Made by a program: the position numbers and the translations under genes. A stretch of DNA of 6,183 nucleotides, taken from the NCBI GenBank assembly GCA_947039985.1, contig CAMRAP010000103.1:1-6183 (forward strand), written 5' to 3'. This document shows positions 1 through 6,183 of the stretch, piece by piece. The notes beneath the pieces were generated by a model. That model did no database searches. It was not told the DNA's origin and was given only the letters and a program-made list of their open reading frames with translations. Source of the DNA: an uncultured Odoribacter sp. (GTDB taxonomy: Bacteria; Bacteroidota; Bacteroidia; Bacteroidales; Marinifilaceae). The stretch's first letter is position 1, and each line of letters opens with the position of its first letter.

Positions 1-930
1 AAAAACCCAACAGAGCGTTATGGGCGAATCACTAAAAATGCTGTGAGAGCTATTTGGGCTGATGTTAAACTTTGGAGAGGAGACTATGCAGCTTGTGTTA
101 CTTTATGCGAACAATTAGATGCAGTGTATGAAAATTCAATGCTTACTGCGACAGATGTGGATTGGTTTTCTATGTTTGCACAAGGAAACTCAGCAGAGTC
201 AATTTTTGAGTACCAGTATGTGGAAACAGGATTAGTCAGTCCACTATATGGCTTGTTTAATGGGCCTAGTGCATGGTATTTTTGTAATTTTAGGGGATAT
301 GCCGAGAATGTAAGTAAGCTTTATAAAGGAGTTGGAGAGAGCTCTTTTACTGACACTATCAGAACGATGGGAACAACATTGAATATTAGTGAATCATCAG
401 GAGGCGGTGGAATGTCAAGCGGGTACACTGTTTTTAAATATGTTGGACAGACTCCAGGATTTGTTATTGGAGAAACTCGAAGTGGTATCAATCAAAATAC
501 GGTGAATTTTATTTTTTACCGTTATAGAGAAATTTTATTGATAAAGGCAGAGGCCTTAGCCATGTTAGGGGATTATGAAGGAGCAGCAGAGGCGATTAAT
601 GTTATTCGTAGAGCAACAGGATTAAAAGAAATTATAGTTGGAGAATTTGGAATTGGGGACGTTTTTATGGATAAATTGCTAGTAGAACGAATTACAGAAT
701 TGGCTTTTGAAGGAAAACAATGGTTTAGCATGGTGAGGATGGCTAGAAGGAATGAAACAGCTGAATTATTGGTAGAGCGGATAGCACAATACACATCAGC
801 AACGGTAAAACTACAAACGATGCGTGCTCGTTTAAAAGATCCTGCAAGTTGGTTTTTACCTTATTTGACATCTGAAGTGGATAATAATCCTCTTTTGGAG
901 CAAAAAGCTTATTATGCAGATAAGAATTAA
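1..930 (+). CDS. SusD/RagB-like surface lipoprotein, C-terminal part (5' end outside window)
   Basis: The frame is open from base 1 (first codons read KNPTERYGR) to TAA at 928-930, giving 309 residues of a larger protein. A GTG at 43 could be taken as a start, but the family-type sequence continues upstream of it, so the gene is cut by the window edge. SusD proteins are outer-membrane lipoproteins that bind ligand and cap a SusC transporter. Family features, numbered from base 1: a YGR-x-T motif and TPR-like helix at about 7-35, the helix YRYREILLIKAEAL at 173-186 followed by a GDYEGAAEAIN-type segment and RRATGL, and the hallmark ERITELAFEGKQW at 229-241. The tail NNPLLEQKAYYADKN resembles the usual SusD C-terminus. 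A loop near residues 131-140 is Gly/Ser-rich (SGGGGMSSG). By alignment with the second SusD here, about 230 residues are missing, so the full protein would be about 540 residues. Its SusC partner should lie just upstream. The ligand is unknown. Family assignment is firm; substrate is not inferable. Confidence 0.93.
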   Translation, partial: KNPTERYGRITKNAVRAIWADVKLWRGDYAACVTLCEQLDAVYENSMLTATDVDWFSMFAQGNSAESIFEYQYVETGLVSPLYGLFNGPSAWYFCNFRGYAENVSKLYKGVGESSFTDTIRTMGTTLNISESSGGGGMSSGYTVFKYVGQTPGFVIGETRSGINQNTVNFIFYRYREILLIKAEALAMLGDYEGAAEAINVIRRATGLKEIIVGEFGIGDVFMDKLLVERITELAFEGKQWFSMVRMARRNETAELLVERIAQYTSATVKLQTMRARLKDPASWFLPYLTSEVDNNPLLEQKAYYADKN

Positions 931-948
931 TGTTGAATCAGTGAAAAA

Positions 949-975
949 ATGAAAAAAATGGAAATGAAAAAAATC
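949..975 (+). repeat. Short tandem duplication over the FAS1 gene start (three in-frame ATGs)
   Basis: The first codons read ATG-AAA-AAA-ATG-GAA-ATG-AAA-AAA-ATC, so the unit ATGAAAAAAAT occurs at 949 and again at 964, and in-frame ATGs lie at 949, 958 and 964. A related TGAAAAAAT also lies just upstream, at about 942-950. The pattern is consistent with slippage or local duplication in the initiation region. It leaves the true start undecided: all three ATGs keep the lipobox cysteine, giving signal peptides of 27, 24 or 22 residues before it. No Shine-Dalgarno-like motif helps to choose, which is normal for Bacteroidota. Confidence 0.6.
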
Positions 976-2391
976 AAAATAGCTTTGAGTATCATAATGT
1001 TCAGTATAGCAACTGTATTTATTCTTTCTTGTAAGGATGATTTTACTGGACTGAGATATGACTCAGAAGATAAGATGCAGATTTATGATTACCTGAAAAC
1101 ACGTCCAGATCTATCTATTTATAAAGAGTTGAGTGATTATTCAAAATTTAGTGGAGTGATTTCTACAGCAGGTACATACACGGTTTTTATGCCAATGAAT
1201 TCTGCATTTGAGAAATTGTTTAAGCAACTTAAGATCACTAAAATAAGCGAGCGTGAACCGACATTTTGGTTGGATTATCTTCAATACATGGCTGTTGATG
1301 CAAAGGTTAATACGAACTCTTTTGAAGTAGGAGTACTAGATGATCCGACTTTAATGGGAGAAGATTATTATTTAGTTGCTGATATTCGTGGAGGTTATAA
1401 TGCTGTGAAATTAAATGGAGTATCAACGGTTAAAGAGGCTAATATTAATGTCGTTAATGGTTTTATAAATATTGTTGACGAAGTTTTATTACCTCCTACT
1501 TCTAGTGTTTATGATATGTTGGTCAACTCAGGAAAGTACACTACAATGTTGGATATTTTTGATGACAATGGATTGACGTCTTATTTGAAGGATAGTACAA
1601 TTACTTTAGTTGTAGAGCCAGATCACATTTTGGAAAAATATAACTTTCAACGAGATGCTTTGGAGAATGAAGCAAATTGGATTAATTATCACGTTATCTA
1701 CGATGAACGTTCATTTTCAGACGTTTTGAATGGAAGAGCAGTAACTCCGATGTATAACCAAGAATATCTTACATTTAATATTGATGAGGAAGATCAAATG
1801 TGGGTAAATACAGTTTATGGATTTAGTCAATCTACAACTGATGGAGTTAATAATGTAGCTTCTAATGGAGTATTTCATGTATTAGATACCGTTTTGTCTA
1901 TCGTTGAAGCTGCTCCAGGTAAAATTACTCACAATCTGGTAGGTGCAACCGCTAATGGTGTTGTAGTGAATGTATTTGCAGAGGCTCCTGCTATAATAAA
2001 TGAAGATACTGGAACGGCAAGTTTTCATAGGGATAAAAAACCTCCTATTTGTGGTTTGGATAGCCAACAAGTTGGAGATGTCTTTTGGACAGAAATACCA
2101 GATGTTATGAGCGGGAAATACGAAGTGAAGATGGTATATGCTACAGGTGCTCGTGCTAATTTGCTGATGATTTACGATGGGGTGATTGTAGGTGATGATT
2201 TAGTGATGGATACTAGAGACAAGGCTTGGGATACTTGGACTAATTTATCTGAAAAAAAGATGGGGAAAATAGTTGTAAATCAACGTGGTAAAGTTGTTTT
2301 GTATTTTCAGGTTATTAAATTAAATAGAGATCCTTCTGCTTGTTGTGATATGCTTATGGATGCTATTGAATTAATACCTGTAGAAGAATAA
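949..2391 (+). CDS. Surface lipoprotein with two fasciclin (FAS1)-like domains and a C-terminal beta-rich domain
   Basis: This 480-residue protein starts with a lipoprotein signal: a Lys-rich start, a hydrophobic stretch at 11-27 and the lipobox ILSC with Cys28. The next residues, KDDF, fit the acidic/Lys export signal known to send Bacteroidota lipoproteins to the cell surface. A first FAS1-like domain (about 44-182) carries TVFMPMNSAF at 78-87, the H1-type motif of the family, and ends in NVVNGFINIVDEVLLPP. A second, more divergent one (about 185-320) has TLVVEPDHILEKY near 219-231, NYHVIYD near 246-252 and NGVFHVLDTVLSI near 306-318. Residues about 323-480 form a separate region with GDVFWTEIPDVMSGKYEVKM, a later IYDGVIVGDD and the end MDAIELIPVEE. 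This looks like a jelly-roll or binding-module fold, but I cannot name the family. Cys368 and the Cys465-Cys466 pair are in this region. FAS1 domains are generally linked to adhesion or matrix binding; a role beside SusCD pairs is inference. In-frame ATGs at 958 and 964 are alternative starts; 964 gives a more usual 23-residue signal. The gap after the SusD gene is 18 bases. Confidence 0.9.
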   Translation: MKKMEMKKIKIALSIIMFSIATVFILSCKDDFTGLRYDSEDKMQIYDYLKTRPDLSIYKELSDYSKFSGVISTAGTYTVFMPMNSAFEKLFKQLKITKISEREPTFWLDYLQYMAVDAKVNTNSFEVGVLDDPTLMGEDYYLVADIRGGYNAVKLNGVSTVKEANINVVNGFINIVDEVLLPPTSSVYDMLVNSGKYTTMLDIFDDNGLTSYLKDSTITLVVEPDHILEKYNFQRDALENEANWINYHVIYDERSFSDVLNGRAVTPMYNQEYLTFNIDEEDQMWVNTVYGFSQSTTDGVNNVASNGVFHVLDTVLSIVEAAPGKITHNLVGATANGVVVNVFAEAPAIINEDTGTASFHRDKKPPICGLDSQQVGDVFWTEIPDVMSGKYEVKMVYATGARANLLMIYDGVIVGDDLVMDTRDKAWDTWTNLSEKKMGKIVVNQRGKVVLYFQVIKLNRDPSACCDMLMDAIELIPVEE

Positions 2392-2419
2392 TTTAAGAAT
2401 AAAGTTAAATATATCTATT
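2392..2419 (+). promoter_or_regulatory. AT-rich leader between FAS1 and SusC genes
   Basis: This 28-base gap is almost wholly A and T, with only two G and one C. It has no Shine-Dalgarno-like motif, no inverted repeat able to form a terminator and no TAnnTTTG-type Bacteroidota promoter. An A/T-rich unstructured leader is what Bacteroidota translation starts usually show, so it is read here as the initiation region of the SusC-like gene within a continuous transcript. Confidence 0.45.
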
Positions 2420-5236
2420 ATGAAAATATACGAAAAATATATTAAGACATTGTCTGTTATGCTATTGTTTTCTTCTGTCTGTATAGGTCAGAATGAAGGA
2501 CAAAAGCAACAGAGCAGAGCAGTTCTTGATCATTCAAAAATGGAGAAGATACCAGAAATAGTTACTGGGAATTGGAAAGACATATACATGAATAATGCTG
2601 ACCTGTTTTTTGATCAGGCTTTAATGGGACGAGAAACGGGAGTATATACCTCTCGAAGTGGTTTTGTTGGGAATGCGGGTATTTTGATGTTAAGAGGACT
2701 GAATACAGTAAATATATCTGCTGCTCCTTATATTGTTGTGGATGGAGTTCCTGTTCGACAAACTCGTTTTTTAACTCCATTTGTATCCGGTTTAGCCCAA
2801 TCAAACATTGGTTATATTAATCCTTTGGATGTTTCAGGAGTTAAAGTTCTACGCAGTGGATATGAGAGTTCTATGTGGGGAGGACGTGCTAGTAATGGAA
2901 TCATTAATGTGACTACAGATAAGGGGGTATTTGGTGCAGCTTCGATTGATTTTGTGGCACGTGTAGGGTTTACTCAGACTGATTTCTCTTATGATGTAAT
3001 GAACTCAACAACTTATCGGGGATATCTTTATGAGTATATGCAGTTGATGGGAAAAACACTGAAGGAATTAGAAAATAATATCTTGTTCGATCCTAATCAC
3101 AAAAAATACAATCACAATACAAACTGGTTGGATGAATTTAAGCAGACAGGAATGTTTAATGATTATCAGTTTAAGATGCGTGGTGGAGACGGTGATACTA
3201 GATATATGTTTAGTTTGGGTTATGCATCCGAAGACGAGAATATTGAATCTGCTAATTATCAGCGTTTCAGTATGCGCTTTAATATGGATTATAAGATTAC
3301 GCCTAAAATAAATATATCTAATTATTTATCTTATTCTTATGGAACATCTCGTTTCCTTAGTGAGGGAGTTGATTGGGATATTAATCCTATATACCTCGCT
3401 TTAACTAAAGCCCCTTTCATGTCTCGTAATCAGTATGATGACAATGGTATTAGGATTGAACGTTTAGCTGACGAAGATGTTTTAGGTAAAAGTAATCCAG
3501 CTATTTTTGAAGATAATTCAAAGACAACGGGTAATGAAAATAAAGTAGATGGTGTCATTAAAGCGAATTGGCAAATGAACAAGAAGTTAGCTTTAGCAAC
3601 CTATTTTTCAGTTTCTTATAATAATTCAATAGAGCAACTTAGTCGATTGTCTTATGGTATTGTAAATGATGAAAATAGAGAAAGGCAGAATTCAAAGCGT
3701 AATTATAGTAATTTTATGTTGAGATGGGACACCTATTCTGAAATGAAGGGGGAAATCAATGCTGATCTTTCATATGTTGGGAAAGCTGGACTTGTGCTTG
3801 AAACTGAAGAAGAAAAAATGACTTATGGGCGGAGGATTAATGCTGCCACTGATGACTTTGAAACGTTGAATGGTGGAACAATGGACTCTATTGGCAATAT
3901 GAACTATACTCATAATATGTTGTCTTTTTATCTTAACGGTCATCTTAATTATAAAAATTGGGCTGTTTTATCAGGGAATGCTAGAGCTGAAAGTTCGTCA
4001 AATTTTGGAGTAGAAGGACGTTGGACTATTTATGGCGGTGTAGACCTTGGAATCAATGTCTTACAAATGGATGATTATCAGGCTGATTTTTATGCGAATT
4101 GGGGACGAACAGGTAACAGTGATATTCGTGGTTTTTATCAGCATTCACTTTATGCACCAACTACTTATTTGGGATATGGAGGAGTGTATTTTGGAAATGT
4201 AGAAAATGATGAAATCAAGCCTGAAATAACTAATAATTATGAAGTAGGAGTGAATACACGTTTATTTTCAAATCTTGTTGAATTATCTGCTGGCTATTAT
4301 TACCGAAAAACCAATGGATTATTAACGCAGAAATCAGTTGCGATTGAAGTCGGCTTGGATCCTCAATTTGAAAATAATGGAGATGTCGTGAATCAAGGGA
4401 TTGAAATTGCAGCGAATGTGAATATTCTAGAGAACGATAAGTTCAAATGGTCGGCATTTGCTAATGTGTCAACATTGAAAAATGAAGTGACAAAGTTAAG
4501 TAATGGCGATATCATTAACACGATGGATAAATTTACTGGGATTGCACGTGAAGGCGATGAGATCGGTTCATTTTATGGTTATAAAGTATTGGGAGTCTTT
4601 AAAAATGCTGCAGAGGTGAATGAGCTTAGGCGTAAAGATGGAACATTTTATGAAGCTGGAGACTATCAAATGAAAGATGTTACTGAGGATGGAATAATTA
4701 ATAGTGAAGATATGCAGATTATCGGTTCTCCTCTTCCTGATTTCTATGGAGGTTTTGGAACAAAAGCTTCTTACAAAGGAGTAGCTTTATCTATTCTCTT
4801 TTCATATAGCTATGGTAATGATGTCTATAATCTTTTGGATCAGAAAATGCATTCGATGGAAGATATGAGTAATCAATCTGTAGATGTCATGGATCGTTGG
4901 GTTTCGGAAAGTGCACCAGGAAGAGGCGATATGCCTCGTGCTGCTTATGGTGATCCATCTGGTAATTTTAATACTTCTGATAAATGGGTGGAAGATGGTA
5001 GTTATCTAAAATTGAAAAATATATCATTAAATTATAAAATTCCATTGAAGAAAACTTCTGGATTTTTAAAAGGATTAGATGTATTTGTGAATTGTAATAA
5101 TCTTTTGACAGTAAGTGGTTATAAAGGATTTGATCCAGAAGTATATTCTTCTATGAATCCTTTGTTAAGAGGAGTAGATACAGGATCTTGTCCAAATCCT
5201 CAATCTTATATTTTTGGAGTAAAGATTGCCTTATAA
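2420..5236 (+). CDS. SusC/RagA-like TonB-dependent outer-membrane transporter, compact form
   Basis: This 938-residue protein is the TonB-powered outer-membrane channel of a SusCD pair; the SusD-like gene 25 bases downstream is its expected partner. The signal peptide is at about 1-23 (MLLFSSVCIG before Gln24). Cys21 does not sit in a good lipobox, so signal peptidase I cleavage is likely. EIVTG at 46-50 lies where the Ton box is expected. The plug (about 55-170) has FDQALMGRETGV, LRGLNTVN, PYIVVDGVPV at 103-112, and WGGRASNGIINVTTDKG at 153-169, a variant of the usual YGSRGANG-type motif. The barrel fills the rest, with WGRTGNSDI from 561, NNGDVVNQGIEI at 652-662 and a late DVTEDGIINSED loop at 753-764, then PDFYGGFG and YGNDVYN; all are family hallmarks. 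It ends GVKIAL, with Leu rather than an aromatic residue. Most SusC proteins exceed 1000 residues and start with a carboxypeptidase-regulatory-like domain; there is no room for one here. The start is the ATG that gives a complete signal peptide, 28 bases after the FAS1 gene. Substrate unknown. Confidence 0.95.
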   Translation: MKIYEKYIKTLSVMLLFSSVCIGQNEGQKQQSRAVLDHSKMEKIPEIVTGNWKDIYMNNADLFFDQALMGRETGVYTSRSGFVGNAGILMLRGLNTVNISAAPYIVVDGVPVRQTRFLTPFVSGLAQSNIGYINPLDVSGVKVLRSGYESSMWGGRASNGIINVTTDKGVFGAASIDFVARVGFTQTDFSYDVMNSTTYRGYLYEYMQLMGKTLKELENNILFDPNHKKYNHNTNWLDEFKQTGMFNDYQFKMRGGDGDTRYMFSLGYASEDENIESANYQRFSMRFNMDYKITPKINISNYLSYSYGTSRFLSEGVDWDINPIYLALTKAPFMSRNQYDDNGIRIERLADEDVLGKSNPAIFEDNSKTTGNENKVDGVIKANWQMNKKLALATYFSVSYNNSIEQLSRLSYGIVNDENRERQNSKRNYSNFMLRWDTYSEMKGEINADLSYVGKAGLVLETEEEKMTYGRRINAATDDFETLNGGTMDSIGNMNYTHNMLSFYLNGHLNYKNWAVLSGNARAESSSNFGVEGRWTIYGGVDLGINVLQMDDYQADFYANWGRTGNSDIRGFYQHSLYAPTTYLGYGGVYFGNVENDEIKPEITNNYEVGVNTRLFSNLVELSAGYYYRKTNGLLTQKSVAIEVGLDPQFENNGDVVNQGIEIAANVNILENDKFKWSAFANVSTLKNEVTKLSNGDIINTMDKFTGIAREGDEIGSFYGYKVLGVFKNAAEVNELRRKDGTFYEAGDYQMKDVTEDGIINSEDMQIIGSPLPDFYGGFGTKASYKGVALSILFSYSYGNDVYNLLDQKMHSMEDMSNQSVDVMDRWVSESAPGRGDMPRAAYGDPSGNFNTSDKWVEDGSYLKLKNISLNYKIPLKKTSGFLKGLDVFVNCNNLLTVSGYKGFDPEVYSSMNPLLRGVDTGSCPNPQSYIFGVKIAL

Positions 5237-5261
5237 TATATACCTAAAAGAATAACGTAAG
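5237..5261 (+). promoter_or_regulatory. AT-rich leader between SusC and SusD genes
   Basis: This 25-base gap is A-rich just before the ATG at 5262 (AAAAGAATAACGTAAG). It has no hairpin, no Shine-Dalgarno-like motif and no recognisable promoter. It supports co-transcription and co-translation of the SusC-like transporter and its SusD-like partner, as expected for subunits of one complex. Confidence 0.45.
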
Positions 5262-6183
5262 ATGAAGAAGAGAAATTATATAAAACAACTATTTGTACTG
5301 TTTTTCAGTATTGGAATGTTGACAGGTTGCGATTTTTATGATTTGAATCCTGAAAATGGTTTAAAAGAGGGAGATTACTATCGTAATCGTAATGATCTAA
5401 ATGCAGGAGCTTTTGGTATTTATGCTGCTTTAGCTCCTGAGGCTCATAAATTTTTATTGTGGGGATCTGCTAGAGCAGACATGGTAAGTGTAGGTAAAGA
5501 AGGTGCTGATGCTTATGTCACTGAATTTGTTAATAATAATGTAACATCATTGAATCCTTATACTAATTATAATGGTATTTATCAAGCAATTGCTCGTTGT
5601 AATCGTCAGTTAGAGCATATTGCTGATGTACAAGTTTTAGATAAAACAATGAGTACTGTTGATTTTAATGCTTATTATGGTGAAGCTTATTTTGTTCGAG
5701 CTTTGTGCTATTTCCATTTAGTACGTACTTTTCAAAATTTTCCATTGCTTTTGGAAGATATTTCTGAAAATGTTACTTATGTGGATGAAAATGGTATTAC
5801 TGTTCAAATGAATTCATTAGCATTAACAGAGGAGGAATTAAGAGCGCTTGCTTTAAAGCCTGCAGATAAGCAAAAAGTTTGGGAAGTGATTACGAGTGAT
5901 GCTAAGAAGGCTATGAGTATGTTGCGTCATGGCTATAATTGGAATGGAGTAGGTGATTTACCTATTGAACAAAAGTACGGTCGTGCTACATTAGCTTCTG
6001 CTTATGGTTTAGCTTGTCAAGTAGCAATATGGACAAATAGATTCCATCAAGCTTCTGCCTATGCAGACCTTGTATGGAATTCAGGGGGATATGGTATAGG
6101 AAGTGCAGGAATTTGGGGAACACAATTTTATAACCGTTGGGCATCTCCTGAGTCTGTCAATCTGTTAGGATATTCTTATGATG
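5262..6183 (+). CDS. SusD/RagB-like surface lipoprotein, N-terminal part (3' end outside window)
   Basis: The ATG at 5262 opens a frame with no stop before the window edge, giving 307 residues plus one base. The N-terminus is a lipoprotein signal: MKKRNYIKQ, a hydrophobic core and the lipobox LTGC with Cys23. The next residues, DFYD, are acidic as in surface-exposed Bacteroidota lipoproteins. The family hallmark is YYGEAYFVRALCYFHLVRTF at 138-157, followed by NFPLLLE, matching the SusD pattern GEArflRA-Y-Lvr-fG-vPl. Earlier segments NGIYQAIARCNRQLEHI (104-120) and DYYRNRNDLNAGAFGIYAAL (38-57) are the usual N-terminal helices. YGRATLASAYGLACQVAIWTNRF at 239-261 is the TPR-like helix that aligns with the start of the left SusD fragment. 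The protein should cap the SusC-like transporter encoded just upstream. Alanine codons are mostly GCT (21 of 32), unlike the left SusD fragment (9 of 27). About 230-310 residues remain outside the window, assuming normal SusD length. The ligand is unknown. Confidence 0.94.
   Translation, partial: MKKRNYIKQLFVLFFSIGMLTGCDFYDLNPENGLKEGDYYRNRNDLNAGAFGIYAALAPEAHKFLLWGSARADMVSVGKEGADAYVTEFVNNNVTSLNPYTNYNGIYQAIARCNRQLEHIADVQVLDKTMSTVDFNAYYGEAYFVRALCYFHLVRTFQNFPLLLEDISENVTYVDENGITVQMNSLALTEEELRALALKPADKQKVWEVITSDAKKAMSMLRHGYNWNGVGDLPIEQKYGRATLASAYGLACQVAIWTNRFHQASAYADLVWNSGGYGIGSAGIWGTQFYNRWASPESVNLLGYSYD

Noticed and set aside
573..794. Antisense open frame of 73 codons
   Set aside because: It lies fully inside the SusD-like gene, has no recognisable domain and reads like the complement of a coding frame.
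43..930. A self-contained 295-residue gene starting at GTG 43
   Set aside because: The frame is open to base 1 and the upstream codons (YGR-x-T-K) are SusD-like, so the GTG is an internal valine codon of a gene cut by the window edge.
931..948. Possible promoter or terminator between the left SusD and FAS1 genes
   Set aside because: The 18-base gap has no inverted repeat and no Bacteroidota -7/-33 promoter pattern; it is simply too short for either and fits a continuous operon.
1882..2070. Antisense open frame of 62 codons
   Set aside because: It lies inside the FAS1 gene, has no domain or leader signal and the sense frame is strongly supported.
2562..2804. Antisense open frame of 80 codons
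   Set aside because: It overlaps the SusC plug-coding region, whose sense motifs are clear; the reverse product shows no family features.
4676..4711. EF-hand or dockerin-like calcium loop (DVTEDGIINSED) in the transporter
   Set aside because: The DxxxDGxI-like loop is a standard late-barrel motif of SusC proteins, so it is not a separate domain or a sign of a cellulosome-type system.
1..6183. CRISPR array, tRNA/rRNA, insertion sequence or phage element
   Set aside because: No regularly spaced repeats, structured RNA-like segments, transposase or integrase motifs, or terminal inverted repeats were seen; nearly all bases are covered by four coherent coding frames.

Overview
The window looks like part of a surface nutrient-uptake operon from a member of the Bacteroidota, probably a gut-type Bacteroidales, though genus cannot be fixed from this sequence. 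The reasons are two SusD-family lipoproteins, a SusC-family TonB-dependent transporter with the family's late-barrel motifs, AT-rich genes packed on one strand, no Shine-Dalgarno-like GGAGG before the start codons, and lipoprotein signals followed by acidic residues as in Bacteroidota surface-exposed lipoproteins.

Layout, all on the + strand: (1) 1-930, the C-terminal part of a SusD-like lipoprotein cut by the left edge; (2) 949-2391, a lipoprotein with two fasciclin (FAS1)-like domains and an unassigned C-terminal beta-rich domain; (3) 2420-5236, a compact SusC-like transporter that lacks the usual N-terminal carboxypeptidase-regulatory-like extension; (4) 5262-6183, the N-terminal 307 residues of a second SusD-like lipoprotein cut by the right edge. 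Gaps are 18, 28 and 25 bases. None contains a visible terminator or a Bacteroidota-type promoter, so the four genes most likely form one transcript that extends past both edges. There is no gene-free stretch over 300 bases.

The SusC-like barrel and the SusD-like protein after it should form one outer-membrane complex, with SusD as a ligand-binding lid over the SusC channel, powered through TonB. The left SusD fragment presumably pairs with a SusC gene just outside the window. The FAS1 protein sits between the two pairs and is predicted to be anchored on the cell surface, where it could be an accessory binding or adhesion component. No glycoside hydrolase, peptidase, sulfatase, sigma factor or anti-sigma gene is visible, so the substrate cannot be named.

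The most notable point is architectural. The window begins and ends at nearly the same place in two divergent SusD paralogues (a YGR motif at about 19 and about 5976). It therefore spans one full period of about 5.96 kb of what may be a repeated SusC-SusD-FAS1 cassette.
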